Positions 17,412-26,410 of a stretch of DNA of 64,000 nt are shown here, piece after piece. Position 1 is the stretch's first letter. Each line of letters opens with the position of its first letter. The position numbers were made by a program, and so were the translations under genes. The DNA lies in assembly GCF_006788895.1 (NCBI RefSeq), contig NZ_VFRA01000001.1, forward strand, positions 2,666,001 through 2,730,000. Reading direction: 5' to 3'. A model generated the notes under the pieces. That model searched no databases and was not told where the DNA came from. It saw only the letters and a program-made list of their open reading frames with translations. Origin of the DNA: Rhodoglobus vestalii (GTDB taxonomy: Bacteria; Actinomycetota; Actinomycetes; Actinomycetales; Microbacteriaceae).

Positions 17412-20018
17412 GTGACTGAGCAGCCCAACTTTGCTGGTGCACACGACGACCGCGACGTTGCCTCGGGCTATGACGTAGCCGCTATCCACGCGAAGTGGCA
17501 GGCAAAGTGGGAAGAGCTCAAGCCGTTCGCGACCAGTGACCCCAACGATAAGCGGCCACGAAAGTACATTCTCGATATGTTTCCGTACCCCTCGGGCGAC
17601 CTGCACATGGGTCATGCTGAGGCGTACGCTTTCGGCGATATCGCGGCACGCTACTGGCGTCAACGTGGGTTTAACGTCCTGCATCCGATCGGATGGGATT
17701 CCTTCGGTCTCCCTGCAGAGAACGCTGCGATTGAGCGCGGCATTGACCCACGCGGCTGGACCTACGACAACATCGCGCAGCAGAAAAAGAGCATGAAGCT
17801 TTACGGTGTTTCTTTTGATTGGGATCGTGTACTCCACACGAGCGACCCCGAATACTACAAATGGAACCAGTGGCTGTTCCTCAAAATGTACGAAAAGGGC
17901 CTGGCGTACCGCAAGGACTCGTGGGTCAACTGGGATCCGGTAGATCAGACGGTTCTCGCCAACGAGCAGGTTCTGGCCGATGGCACCTCAGAGCGCTCTG
18001 GCGCAATTGTCGTTAAGAAGAAGCTCACCCAGTGGTATTTGAAGATTACTGACTACGCCGATCGCCTGCTCGATGACCTCAATCAGCTTGAGGGTGCGTG
18101 GCCCGCGAAGGTTCTGTCGATGCAGCGCAACTGGATTGGGCGCTCGATCGGCGCCGACGTCGACTTTGTCATCGAGGGTCGTGAAGAGAAAGTCACGGTC
18201 TTCACAACGCGCCCCGACACTCTCTACGGCGTCACTTTCATGGTGGTTGCCCCCGACGGCGATCTGGCGGCAGAACTTGTGGCCGATGCGAGCGACGAGG
18301 TGAAGGCCTCGTTCACGAATTACCTTGAGCAGACCCAGAAGCAGACGGAGATTGAGCGAAAGGACGCCACTCGCACGAAGACCGGTGTTCCCCTTGACCG
18401 GTTTGCCATCAATCCGGTCACGGGTGAGCGGATCCCGATCTGGGCAGCAGACTACGTGCTCGCCGACTACGGCCACGGCGCTGTTATGGCGGTTCCCGCT
18501 CATGACCAGCGTGACCTCGAGTTTGCGATTAAGTTTGACCTGCCGGTTCGCGTCGTGCTTGACACGAATGCGCCAATCACGGGTGCGATTCCTGTTCTCG
18601 AGCTCGACGAAAACGGTATGGCGATCCTCCCGGATGATCTGCCTCCGCTGAACCCGCGCGGCACGGGAAAATCGTTGCAGGGTGATGGCCGCATGATCAA
18701 CTCTGGGCCGCTCGATGGCCTGAGCAAGAACAATGCGATCAAGAAGATCGTTGAGCAACTCGAAGCCGCGGGAACCGGGCGTGCCGCCAAGACGTACCGG
18801 TTGCGCGACTGGCTGATCAGCCGCCAGCGTTTCTGGGGTACCCCCATCCCGATCATCCACGGTTCTGATGGCGAACTGATTCCTGTTCCCTTCGACCAGC
18901 TGCCGGTTGAGCTGCCGTCGACCGAGGGCCTCGATCTGAAGCCCAAGGGCAAGTCGCCGCTCGCCGCCGCCGAAGACTGGATCAACGTTACCGACCCGCG
19001 TGATGGTAGCCCGGCACTACGCGATGCAGACACGATGGACACCTTCGTTGACAGCTCATGGTATTTTTTGCGCTTTTTGGCGCCGAATGACCCCGACAAG
19101 GCTTTCGATCCGGCCGAGGCCGAGAAGTGGGCCCCGGTCGATCAGTATGTCGGTGGTGTTGAGCACGCCATTCTGCACCTGCTGTACTCGCGCTTCATCA
19201 CGAAGGTGCTCTTTGACCTTGGATATGTGAGCTTTACCGAACCCTTCAGCGCACTTCTGAATCAGGGCATGGTGCTCTCTGAGGGCAAGAAGATGTCGAA
19301 GCGCAGCCGCAAGGCCGTGACTTTCTCGGGCGAAATTGCCGAGCACGGTGCCGATGCGCTGCGCTTGACGCTCGCGTTTGCGGGCCCACCCGAGGAGAAC
19401 ATCAACTGGGAGGATGTGTCGCCTCCCGCATCCCACAAGTTCTTGGCTCGCGCGTTCCGTCTTGTTGGGGATGTGACGAGTGCGCCTGAGATCGAGTGGA
19501 AGACGGGTGATGTTTCGCTCCGTCGCGCCACTCATCGCTTCTTGGCTGATGGTCCAGGACTTGCCGAGTCTCTGAAGTTCAATGTCTTGGTCGCCCGCAT
19601 TATGGACCTGGTAAACATCACCCGCAAGGTTATCGACACGGGTGCCGGTGGGGCGGATGCTGCGGTGCGTGAAGCTGCTGAGGTGATCACCATCGCGCTC
19701 AGCCTGTTTGCCCCGCATACGGCCGAAGAGATGTGGGAGAAGCTTGGTTACGAGCCGACCGTCGCTCTTGCGGGCTGGCGCAAGGCAGACCCATCGCTGC
19801 TCGTTGAGGAGTCGGTGACCGCAGTCGTGCAGGTGGATGGCAAGGTGCGCGACCGGCTTGAGGTCTCGCCCAAGATTGATGCCGCCGAGCTCGAAGCGCT
19901 GGCACTCGCCTCGGCAGTGATCACCCGCAGCGTGGGGGATCGCGAGATTGTGAAGGTCATCGTGCGTGCGCCGCGACTCGTCAACATTGCGACTCGCCAA
20001 CAGCCCGCAGCGGGCTAA
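17412..20018 (+). CDS. leuS: Leucyl-tRNA synthetase
   Basis: An 868-residue class I synthetase. The HIGH motif reads HMGH in [15 protein letters not shown]. An editing CP1 domain lies in the middle ([33 protein letters not shown]). The C-terminal signature is [13 protein letters not shown]: the fifth residue of KMSKS is Arg here. The start is GTG 17412 (VTEQPNFAG); the frame opens earlier at TTG 17376, but the residues in between do not fit the family. It is followed by a hairpin and then comEA. Confidence 0.95.
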   Translation: MTEQPNFAGAHDDRDVASGYDVAAIHAKWQAKWEELKPFATSDPNDKRPRKYILDMFPYPSGDLHMGHAEAYAFGDIAARYWRQRGFNVLHPIGWDSFGLPAENAAIERGIDPRGWTYDNIAQQKKSMKLYGVSFDWDRVLHTSDPEYYKWNQWLFLKMYEKGLAYRKDSWVNWDPVDQTVLANEQVLADGTSERSGAIVVKKKLTQWYLKITDYADRLLDDLNQLEGAWPAKVLSMQRNWIGRSIGADVDFVIEGREEKVTVFTTRPDTLYGVTFMVVAPDGDLAAELVADASDEVKASFTNYLEQTQKQTEIERKDATRTKTGVPLDRFAINPVTGERIPIWAADYVLADYGHGAVMAVPAHDQRDLEFAIKFDLPVRVVLDTNAPITGAIPVLELDENGMAILPDDLPPLNPRGTGKSLQGDGRMINSGPLDGLSKNNAIKKIVEQLEAAGTGRAAKTYRLRDWLISRQRFWGTPIPIIHGSDGELIPVPFDQLPVELPSTEGLDLKPKGKSPLAAAEDWINVTDPRDGSPALRDADTMDTFVDSSWYFLRFLAPNDPDKAFDPAEAEKWAPVDQYVGGVEHAILHLLYSRFITKVLFDLGYVSFTEPFSALLNQGMVLSEGKKMSKRSRKAVTFSGEIAEHGADALRLTLAFAGPPEENINWEDVSPPASHKFLARAFRLVGDVTSAPEIEWKTGDVSLRRATHRFLADGPGLAESLKFNVLVARIMDLVNITRKVIDTGAGGADAAVREAAEVITIALSLFAPHTAEEMWEKLGYEPTVALAGWRKADPSLLVEESVTAVVQVDGKVRDRLEVSPKIDAAELEALALASAVITRSVGDREIVKVIVRAPRLVNIATRQQPAAG

Positions 20019-20033
20019 GCAACTGCACACTTC

Positions 20034-20074
20034 GAAACTACGCGCGCCTTCCGATCGGTGGCCCGCGTAGTTTC
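20034..20074 (+). terminator. Hairpin terminator candidate after leuS
   Basis: Arms GAAACTACGCG (20034-20044) and CGCGTAGTTTC (20064-20074) are perfect complements with a 19-bp loop, sitting between the leuS stop and the comEA start. The second arm ends in TTTC only 5 bp before the comEA GTG, so it may also act on comEA translation. Confidence 0.5.
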
Positions 20075-20079
20075 TGTGC

Positions 20080-20670
20080 GTGGAAGAGTTTGAGCAGGCC
20101 AGGCGCGCCCGGTTGCGGGTGCGCGTTGGCGCGGCAGTTGTGCTTGTGCTGGTAGCGCTGGGCTGCGCAGTGCTTGCGAGCACGCTCAGCGACGGTTCTG
20201 GTTCAGTCGAGATACGGCGAGATGAGCAGGGCGAACTGACGGATGATGGCGCGGTCACCTCGCCGTCGATTTTCGTGCACGTCACGGGTGCCGTTGTGCG
20301 ACCGGGTCTCTTCGAACTGGCTGATGGCGCCCGGGTTATTGACGCAATTGCTGCCGCTGGCGGGTTTATTGACACTGCCGACCGTGAGCAGCTTAATCTC
20401 GCGCGACTCCTGACCGATGGTGAACAGTTCGCAGTGCTTGTGGAGGGTGAAGCGACCGAAGATTCTGCGGCCTCCGACTCCCGGGTGAACCTGAACACCG
20501 CGGATGCTGCGGCGCTCGATACCCTGCCACGCGTTGGGCCGGCACTGGCCGCTCGCATTCTCGCGTGGCGTGAGGCTAACGGACGATTCGCCACAATCGA
20601 CGACCTACGGAACGTCTCAGGTTTCGGTGACAAGACGTTCGAGGGGCTGCGCGAGCTGATCACGGTATGA
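20080..20670 (+). CDS. comEA: ComEA-like competence DNA receptor
   Basis: A 196-residue protein with one membrane anchor (VGAAVVLVLVALGCAVLAS, about 12-30), an SLBB-like domain (FVHVTGAVVRPGLFELADG) and a C-terminal double helix-hairpin-helix DNA-binding region (NLNTADAAALDTLPRVGPALA). In competent bacteria it binds incoming double-stranded DNA outside the membrane and hands it to the ComEC channel. The GTG start at 20080 follows the leuS hairpin. The stop overlaps the ATG of comEC (ATGA), so the pair is co-translated. Confidence 0.9.
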   Translation: MEEFEQARRARLRVRVGAAVVLVLVALGCAVLASTLSDGSGSVEIRRDEQGELTDDGAVTSPSIFVHVTGAVVRPGLFELADGARVIDAIAAAGGFIDTADREQLNLARLLTDGEQFAVLVEGEATEDSAASDSRVNLNTADAAALDTLPRVGPALAARILAWREANGRFATIDDLRNVSGFGDKTFEGLRELITV

Positions 20671-21419
20671 GCCTTGATCTGAGACTGAGTGTTCCGGTAG
20701 CAGCTGCCTGGTTGGTCGCTGTGCTGTTGATTGGCACCCCGCAGTGGGCGGTGATGAGCGCCGTCGTGCTCTGGCTTGCCGCGGGCATGGCAACAGCGAC
20801 TGCGTTGGCGTCAAGGCGCTCGCTGATGTCCAGCATCGCGCTTGCGTGCGCCCTGGCGGCTCTGTGTTCGACCTCTGTTGCGATGCACGCCGATAGCCGT
20901 CAGCCGGATGCGCTGAACGATTTTGCCGCTCGAAATACTCAGGTGGAGGTGCGAGGAATAACCACCTCGACGGTTCGAACTGATGCTGAGTATTTTCAGG
21001 CACAGTTGTCCTCTGCCGGTGTCAACGGGCAGACGGTGCCTCTGAGCTCTCCCGCCCTCATCTTTCGCGAGGGCAACTACTTCGGTATGACCGATGCTGA
21101 CCCTGCACCACCGGCTCACGAATGGGGCATTGGTGTTCAGTTTTCGGTCACCGGGACGCTCACGGCTACGGAACCGGGCGATGGAAGGGCAGTGCTGGTG
21201 TTTGCCTCGGATGAACCTCAGTGGCGCGCCGACCCTCCGGCGGCTGTGGAGTGGGCAAACCAACTGCGGCGCACGTTTGCCACCGAAGCTGCGATGCTCC
21301 CCGGAGGTGGCGGACAACTCATTGGCGGGCTTGCGATTGGAGACACCGCCGCCGTTAGCGAAGAGTTGGATGCGGCGATGAAAACAAGTTCGCTCGCACG
21401 TCGTTATTTGCAGCGTTAG
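20667..21419 (+). pseudogene. comEC: ComEC, N-terminal part, interrupted by the mobile element
   Basis: These 250 codons hold the N-terminal membrane helices and the extracellular OB-like domain of the DNA-uptake channel. Chromosomal sequence ends at the core TCGCT (21390-21394) after codons for AAMKTSSL. Beyond it the frame runs into the element and stops after ARRYLQR. The native continuation (SHLTAVSGANCAIVVG) lies at 41346 onward. Joining 20667-21394 to 41346-42963 gives 2346 nt, an in-frame 781-residue protein. In the integrated state the channel is split, so DNA uptake should be off unless the element is excised. Confidence 0.92.
21365..21415. other. attL junction of the element
   Basis: Left comEC sequence ends ...ACAAGT then core TCGCT (21390-21394), then the element arm CGCACGTCGTTATTTGCAG. 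The arm is an imperfect inverted copy of the arm at attR (shared CACGT, CGTT and CAG blocks at matching distance), as expected for the two halves of an attP bound by a large serine integrase. Confidence 0.75.
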
Positions 21420-21449
21420 GATCCGGTGTCCGATCAGTAGAATCACTGA

Positions 21450-21563
21450 ATGGATGATGCCGAAACACCGAACTGTCCTAGGTGCCTAGAACCAATGAAA
21501 CCAGCCGGTGAAGGCAACGTAATCGTGTGGGAATGTCTCGCATGCGGCCTCGTAAAGCTCTGA
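21450..21563 (+). CDS. Small zinc-ribbon protein (37 aa)
   Basis: ATG 21450 to TGA 21563 encodes 37 residues with two CxxC-type knuckles, NCPRC near the start and WECLACG near the end, spaced as in a minimal zinc ribbon. It is the first gene inside the left end of the element, about 55 bp from the core. In the circular form it would lie divergently beside the integrase gene, the usual place for a directionality factor or regulator, but no homology supports such a role. No good ribosome-binding site is visible. Confidence 0.55.
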   Translation: MDDAETPNCPRCLEPMKPAGEGNVIVWECLACGLVKL

Positions 21564-21849
21564 AAGCGCCTCCGTCGGCACGCGTCCGGCCGCCGAGCTC
21601 GTGGGGTTGCGCAACGGACTTTGTGATGAGCTGGGGCTGCCTGAGGATAACGCCCAAAAAGCCATCTAAGGGGAGAACCTTGCCGGCGGGCGTCAGCATA
21701 CTGACAGCGAGTGGTCGCAGCCCCAATCCTTGCGGCCCACACTGCACTGCATCGGGGTTGGGCGATAAAAACGGCGGCGCAAACCGCGGGGCGGGAAGCT
21801 TTCACCTACCCCAAACACAATCGCCCGATGGGGTTCAGCCCAGGGGTCC
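21564..21849. other. Non-coding stretch near the left end of the element
   Basis: I see no supportable gene here. Frames are open for up to about 100 codons on both strands, but their products are low-complexity and rich in Arg, Pro and Ser. Cargo erosion or an untranslated region is possible. Confidence 0.4.
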
Positions 21850-21978
21850 CTACGCCGCGGCGCGGAGAGGTGGCTGCGTCGCAAAAATGGTGGTCAGGAT
21901 GCCAATTTGCTCCTCACTCAGGGGCGGTGCGTCAGCGACGAGTTTGGCAATATAGAGTTCGAGCTCAGATTCGGTCAT
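21850..21978 (-). CDS. Small helical protein (42 aa), unknown function
   Basis: Beginning at ATG 21978 the minus strand encodes 42 residues: MTESELELYIAKLVADAPP, then LSEEQIGILTTIFA and a short tail. It looks like two amphipathic helices joined by a proline-rich turn, with a Glu-rich start. Similar short ADAPPLSxEQ-type peptides occur in actinobacterial phages and islands, as far as I recall. Function unknown. The amino-acid composition and lack of rare codons support it as a real gene. Confidence 0.5.
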   Translation of the reverse strand: MTESELELYIAKLVADAPPLSEEQIGILTTIFATQPPLRAAA

Positions 21979-22273
21979 GCTGCCTCTATGCGCGCCGACT
22001 TCGATCGGGTGTAAAAACCAATCGCAGGAAAAGAAGTTGCGGGTCAGCCTCGACTTCGCGATGTTGGGCAGGACATGTTTCGGCGCGTAAAGCTAGGCTC
22101 GCTCCTCCGTCCCTCGCCCGCCAACGCCCCGCCGTCTGAAAGCCTCCCGCTATGCCCCGCAACGCCGATCTCTTTATGGCGGCGGGTTTGTCTTCGGGTT
22201 GTTACCGCAGTGTCATGCCGGCCCCTGGTGGCGGATGCTACTGGCGGGTGAGGCCGCGCATAGGGCGTTTGTG
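21979..22273. other. Intergenic stretch between two small element genes
   Basis: No gene or recognisable signal was found. It separates the minus-strand 42-aa gene from the plus-strand gene at 22274 and is therefore the place where their divergent promoters should be. Confidence 0.4.
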
Positions 22274-22792
22274 ATGAATCCCGATGACAGCAATGAGCTT
22301 CCCGTGCGCCCGTCTGAACGACAGCTTCCACCCCTCTACTGGATCGAGGGGCGGCTGACCGGCGGGGAAATCTTCACAGCAGGCAACCCGGACTTGCTGC
22401 TCGCTGCACTGATTCCCGGTTACACAATCTCGTATGGTGACGTCGGTGAGGCCAACCGGCAGCAGAGGGCCGATCGGGTGCATGCGCTGTTCGGAATTGC
22501 AGCCCTTGCCCAAAACTCTGTGATCACCAAACTCAAACGGACTGGGGAATTTCGGAGGCTACCCGGCGCGGTGCAGGCAGAGCTTCTGAGAGACAAAACA
22601 GAAGCCCCGGGCCCCGTTGTTGAGGTGTGGGCAAGCGCCTGGCCTTTGCTGCTGCTGAACGACTCGGTGACGCCCGCGCGACTAAGGCGCCGGAAACATC
22701 CGAGCGTCACCGTCCTCAATGGGCGAACGGACATGACTTTTCTGAGCTCGTTGAAGTCGGTGGGACTGATTAAGGCGTGGGGTGTGATCTAA
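22274..22792 (+). CDS. Hypothetical protein of the element (172 aa)
   Basis: The start is ATG 22274 (MNPDDSNELPVRPSE); the open frame extends 25 codons further upstream with unconvincing sequence. The 172 residues are a balanced globular composition with LYWIEGRLTGGEIFTAGNPD, a helical centre (VHALFGIAALAQNSVITKLKR) and a basic stretch RLRRRKHPS near the C terminus. No membrane segment or signal peptide is seen. I do not recognise a family. It could be a regulatory or DNA-handling protein of the element, but nothing in it proves that. Confidence 0.55.
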   Translation: MNPDDSNELPVRPSERQLPPLYWIEGRLTGGEIFTAGNPDLLLAALIPGYTISYGDVGEANRQQRADRVHALFGIAALAQNSVITKLKRTGEFRRLPGAVQAELLRDKTEAPGPVVEVWASAWPLLLLNDSVTPARLRRRKHPSVTVLNGRTDMTFLSSLKSVGLIKAWGVI

Positions 22793-23160
22793 ACCGGGGT
22801 CTATACCGTTGGCCGACCGACAACCCAATACAGCCCGCCTGGCGGCGAGCGTCCTCGAAGCGCCACCGATTAGCCCCGCGTCACGCACTTCTCGGCGCCG
22901 CAGCTCCTCCGCGTCGCCCCCCTGATCGCTGGCTGTCAGTCTGCTGCGGCTGGCGCCGCCGTCAACTCGGCGCCGCCAGGGTGCAAGCGTGATGGTCTCT
23001 GGTTTGCGCGGTGGGAACTCCCTTTGGGTGCCGGCGCCGCGCAGCGGGAAGTTCAGCCCCACCCCGCGTGCGGGTCAGCCTGTTGGGGTGGGGGAGGACG
23101 TCGCGGTGACGGCCAGTTGGGGTGGGGCAGTGGATGAGTGCGAGAAAGTAGACTATCTAA
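22793..23160. other. GC-rich stretch without a supported gene
   Basis: High-GC sequence with a direct repeat of GGCGCCGCC (around 22953-22978). Frames open on both strands have Arg/Pro-rich low-complexity products. The antitoxin-like gene begins right after it, so its promoter probably lies at the 3' end. Confidence 0.4.
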
Positions 23161-23367
23161 ATGACGACTGTTCATACTGCGCCCGCGATTTCTGCGGCAG
23201 AGCAGCTCCGTCGCCGCCGTGTCACGAATGAGTCCATCCATAGCCTGAAGATGGAGGGCCTTACTGTCAGCGACTGGCATTTAGCGAATATTGATGTGTT
23301 TGTCACTGGGGATATTGAATTAGACGAACTCATTGCAAGAGGCCGAGGCGCTTCGGCCTCTGAGTAG
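23161..23367 (+). CDS. VbhA-like Fic-antitoxin, orphan
   Basis: A 68-residue protein with the helix SIHSLKMEGLTVSDW, where SLKMEG matches the Fic inhibition motif (S/T)xxxE(G/N), followed by VFVTGDIELDELIARG, the typical second half of VbhA-like antitoxins. In such pairs this small protein blocks the ATP site of a Fic AMP-transferase encoded just downstream. No Fic gene follows here: the next 370 bp are non-coding, and then a resolvase lies on the other strand. Either the toxin was lost or the protein acts in trans on a Fic enzyme elsewhere. GAGAAAG lies 13 nt upstream of the ATG. Confidence 0.6.
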   Translation: MTTVHTAPAISAAEQLRRRRVTNESIHSLKMEGLTVSDWHLANIDVFVTGDIELDELIARGRGASASE

Positions 23368-23736
23368 CACCCAGCCCAAGGTCACAGAGCCCCCATACCC
23401 GCCTGCGGCGAGCGCAATCTCCACGCCACCGCAACGCCAACCGTCACGCCACAGCGCGTCCGCAGCCACCCCTCGACGCCCACGGTCTGTCAGCGTGTTG
23501 TGGCCGGTAAGCACCGGCTGGCGCCGGCCGACGGCGCAACGCCGACGGCTCGCCCGGCGGGGTGAGGCGCCGGGGTGCGGGCTTCATGGGAGCAGGAGCG
23601 ACAAACCTCTGCCCATCAAGGTGGCTGAGGGCTTGTGGGTGGGGCCAACCGCAGAGTCGGGCCAGACTGGCGGCGTTGAGGGGCATCGAGCAGGCGTCGA
23701 GCAGGCGGGCGAGGACGAGGGACGAGGACGAGCGCT
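23368..23736. other. Intergenic stretch after the antitoxin-like gene
   Basis: No Fic toxin or other gene is recognisable. The sequence is GC-rich and lacks coding character in all frames. It ends at the stop codon of the convergent resolvase. Confidence 0.4.
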
Positions 23737-24420
23737 CTACCGTCTGGGCACGCGCCGTATTGTTCGCGTTGAGCAGCCGAGGATCGCTGCGATTTCTCCG
23801 GTGGTGCGCCCGGCTTCGCGCATGCGGGTGACTTCGAGCTTTTGGGCCGGGCTGAGACTGGCCGGGCGTCCGCCTACCCGTCCGCGGTTCCTAGCGGCGG
23901 CGAGGCCATCGAGGGTGCGTTCCACCAATTGCGCTTTCTCCATTTCGGCGAGCGCTGCGATGACGGTGAGCACCAGCTGTCCAGCCGACGTTCCGGTGTC
24001 GATACCGAGGTTGAGGATCTTCAAGCTGATTTTTCGTTCTCGCAGGTCATCGACGAGGGTGAGTAGGTTTTTGGTGGAACGGCCAAGTCGGTCCAGGGCT
24101 GAAATCATAATGGTGTCGCCAGGTCGAGCAAACACCAACATCTCATCGAGAGCGGGACGGCTTGAGAGCGACCCGGACACTCCGTCATCAGCGAAGATGC
24201 GGCTACAACCTGCTTCGGTTAGAGCATCTTGCTGGCGATCGAGGTTCTGGTCGGCTCGACTCACCCGTACGTAGCCGAGGAGCTGGCCAGAAACGGGGAT
24301 TGCGAGGTCAGAGGTTTCGCCTACGTTATTGTCCGAGTTTTGGTTTTCGGTGAGGTCCGCGTTTGCTGAGAAGTTGGCAGGGTGACTGGGAGGGGCGGCT
24401 GAATCGGTCGTTTTCGTCAT
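23737..24420 (-). CDS. Small serine recombinase (resolvase/invertase)
   Basis: A 227-residue protein with an unusual Ser/Asn-rich N-terminal extension of about 45 residues, then the catalytic domain GQLLGYVRVSRADQNLDRQ (nucleophile Ser in VRVS), ALDRLGRSTKNLL, and ALAEMEKAQLVERT, and a C-terminal helix-turn-helix TTGEIAAILGCSTRTIRR. This is the Hin/Tn3-resolvase layout for cointegrate resolution or inversion. No transposase accompanies it. Possible subsites for it lie upstream (24435-24539). It may help resolve multimers of the circular element. Confidence 0.85.
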   Translation of the reverse strand: MTKTTDSAAPPSHPANFSANADLTENQNSDNNVGETSDLAIPVSGQLLGYVRVSRADQNLDRQQDALTEAGCSRIFADDGVSGSLSSRPALDEMLVFARPGDTIMISALDRLGRSTKNLLTLVDDLRERKISLKILNLGIDTGTSAGQLVLTVIAALAEMEKAQLVERTLDGLAAARNRGRVGGRPASLSPAQKLEVTRMREAGRTTGEIAAILGCSTRTIRRVPRR

Positions 24421-24762
24421 GCGGATTCTGTGCGCGGCGCTGACCGGGGGAGTGTTCGGCGCTGACCGGGGGAGTGTTCGGCGCTGACAGCCGTAATGAC
24501 CAAGTTTGGGGTGCTTGGTGAACCATTTCGTTTACGAAAAAAATCGGTTACGCGTTGAACCGTCTCCGTATTGTCGGATCGGTGGGACGCGTGGCACTGC
24601 GGGAGACTAGGCCGTCATGCCAGAAATACCGTTTAATACACAGTCCCCATAAATCAACTGCATCTCAGCTAGTAGTACTTAGTTACGGACACCTTTTTTG
24701 GGATCACGGTGATTCCCGTCTCGTGGAGTGAACACGCTGTTAGCGAGTTCGGGCCAGTCGCG
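24421..24762. other. Resolvase upstream region with repeats and a dyad
   Basis: Contains a 22-bp direct repeat, 2.4 copies (24436-24488), and a perfect dyad TTTCGT-TT-ACGAAA at 24526-24539. No gene is supportable. The spot upstream of a resolvase gene suggests a res-like recombination or operator region. The remainder up to 24762 is AT-richer and lies downstream of the DUF916 gene. Confidence 0.4.
24436..24488. repeat. 22-bp tandem direct repeat upstream of the resolvase
   Basis: The unit GGCGCTGACCGGGGGAGTGT (first 20 of 22 bases) occurs at 24436 and 24458 without change, plus a 9-base partial third copy at 24480. Confidence 0.8.
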
Positions 24763-25839
24763 TTACTGGCTTGACGCCGTCGCTTCAGCCTCGTCGTCGT
24801 TGCGGCTTTTCTTTCGCCACAGTATCCACAGAATCAGGGCTGCAATGAGGAGCAGAAGGAGGCCGCCTCCGAGAGCGAACCAAAGCGGGTTGAGAGGCTG
24901 GTCTTGGCCTGCTGGGGGGAAAGTCAATTCTGCGGTGGCGGTCACGGTGACGAATCCGCTAGTGACGTCCAGGGTGGCCTTCCAGGGCCCAGTGGGTAGA
25001 AGCGGATCTAGGGCCACCGCGATATCAGCGCTGGTGCCTGGGGCTATGGTAGTGCCTCGCGTGATGGGGAAAGAGCCAGCCGAAATGCCCCCGGGTCCGT
25101 TGCTTAGGGCAAGTGCGCCGGTGATGTCCAGGGCCCGCCCGCCGGTGTTGCTCACTTGCGCTGTCACTTCTCGGCTGCCGTCACTGTCAGTGCTGGCGGT
25201 GATCGAATCGATACGGAACGCTGTCGGTGGCCCGTTGCCTGGTCCCGTGGACAGGTACACCCGGATCCCGACCCGGCTCACTTCGGTGACCCCGCCGCCG
25301 CCGCCCGGTGCAGGGTCGCCGCTGACCGGTGCGGGGCCGCGTACTTCTGCCCAGATCACCGCATACTGCTCCGTTTCCGGGGCGTCCTGGGGAACGTTGA
25401 TAGTGACCACTGCGGTGGTCTGCTGTCCAGGACTCAAATCCAGCTGCGACGGGCTGAGGGACGTCCAGGTTGTTAGCTCGTTTTTCGCTGCACCATCTTC
25501 GATTTTGAAGCCGCCCTGAGCGATACGCGCGGCGCCCGCATACAACCGAACGGACTGGTTGGAGCTGGTCTTGTTCTCGATCTCGACGCGACGGTCAATG
25601 GTCACGCCGGGATTGAGATGGTCAACAATGTAACTGCGTGCCCTGGGATCGTTTTGGGTGGCGACGGGAACGTCGACCAGGCGAATACCGATCGATCCGT
25701 CCGGGGTTCCCGGAGGCGGGGCCGCTATCAAGGTGCCGGTAGCAGCCTCCGCGTCCGCCGATAATGTTGCTGCGGACGCGGACGGGACTGGTACCGCGGC
25801 AAAAAAGAGCAGGCATAAGAATGCTGTGAGTAGACGCAA
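24763..25839 (-). CDS. DUF916-like cell-surface protein (WxL-interacting, CscA-type)
   Basis: The 358 residues start at TTG 25839, chosen because GGAAG lies 8 nt upstream, a signal peptide follows directly (LLTAFLCLLFFAAVPVPSASA) and the longer frame would start inside the upstream terminator hairpin. The mature part has the DUF916 pattern GSIGIRLVDVPVATQNDPRA, RRVEIENKTS and further Ig-like strands, then a C-terminal membrane helix (LWFALGGGLLLLLIAALIL) and basic tail. In Firmicutes such proteins form surface complexes with WxL proteins and peptidoglycan. Two WxL-like genes lie directly upstream. Confidence 0.8.
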   Translation of the reverse strand: MRLLTAFLCLLFFAAVPVPSASAATLSADAEAATGTLIAAPPPGTPDGSIGIRLVDVPVATQNDPRARSYIVDHLNPGVTIDRRVEIENKTSSNQSVRLYAGAARIAQGGFKIEDGAAKNELTTWTSLSPSQLDLSPGQQTTAVVTINVPQDAPETEQYAVIWAEVRGPAPVSGDPAPGGGGGVTEVSRVGIRVYLSTGPGNGPPTAFRIDSITASTDSDGSREVTAQVSNTGGRALDITGALALSNGPGGISAGSFPITRGTTIAPGTSADIAVALDPLLPTGPWKATLDVTSGFVTVTATAELTFPPAGQDQPLNPLWFALGGGLLLLLIAALILWILWRKKSRNDDEAEATASSQ

Positions 25840-25899
25840 CTGTTTTAACTTCCATGATCGGCGAATGACTTTTGGGTGGACACGCTGTGCCCAACGGGG

Positions 25900-25929
25900 T
25901 TCGGGGCGGCTCAAACCAGCCGCCCCGAA
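25900..25929 (-). terminator. Terminator hairpin after the BspA/WxL gene
   Basis: Arms TTCGGGGCGGCT and AGCCGCCCCGAA, 12 bp and perfect, loop CAAACC, 14 bp downstream of the stop codon of the BspA-like gene and upstream of the DUF916 gene. The same hairpin recurs at 27389-27418. Confidence 0.65.
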
Positions 25930-25943
25930 TCCCGTGGTGAAAC

Positions 25944-26410
25944 TCAGGACACTGAGTGGGTGAAGGTCGCTGCGTAGTCTGTCGCGGCCAGGGCCTGGGC
26001 CGGAACAGTGACGACGATGGTGGGGCTCCAGGTCGCGGTGTTGTTGCCGGTGACGGCGGTGGCGGTCTGAACTGCTGCGGCCGAGTCAACCGACTTGGGG
26101 CTGGTGGCGGTGACCGTCACGGTACCCGTCATGTCGGCGGTTGGTGCGGTGTAGGCGACGGCGCTGGCCGGGATCGTGGCCGGGCTTCCATCAACGGTTA
26201 CAGTTGCACTCGTGAATTCGGTGACCGCGGCGGAGGCGATCCAGCCCAACTGGCCTGCGCGGGCATCAGTGATAACCATGTCCCCTAGGGGCGTGCTGGG
26301 CGTGGTCTCTCCCGGAACGGCCGCACCCAGGTAGACCGATCCTGTCGAGACGGTGATATCAAGGGTCCCGCCGGTGACCGTCATAGTCACCGGGGTCTCT
26401 CCTGAGGCCA
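25944..26410 (-). repeat. WxL-domain duplication, copy A
   Basis: The hairpin plus the first part of this domain (25900-26284, 385 bp) reads identically to 27389-27773. Similarity with scattered substitutions continues to about 26410, matching 27899. It suggests a recent duplication or gene conversion. Confidence 0.85.

Noticed and set aside
19056..20663. 535-codon minus-strand open frame over leuS 3' end and comEA
   Set aside because: Low-complexity Ser/Arg product; leuS and comEA are clear on the other strand.
23333..24274. 313-codon plus-strand open frame opposite the resolvase
   Set aside because: Arg/Ser/Pro-rich shadow of the resolvase gene, no start signal or family pattern.
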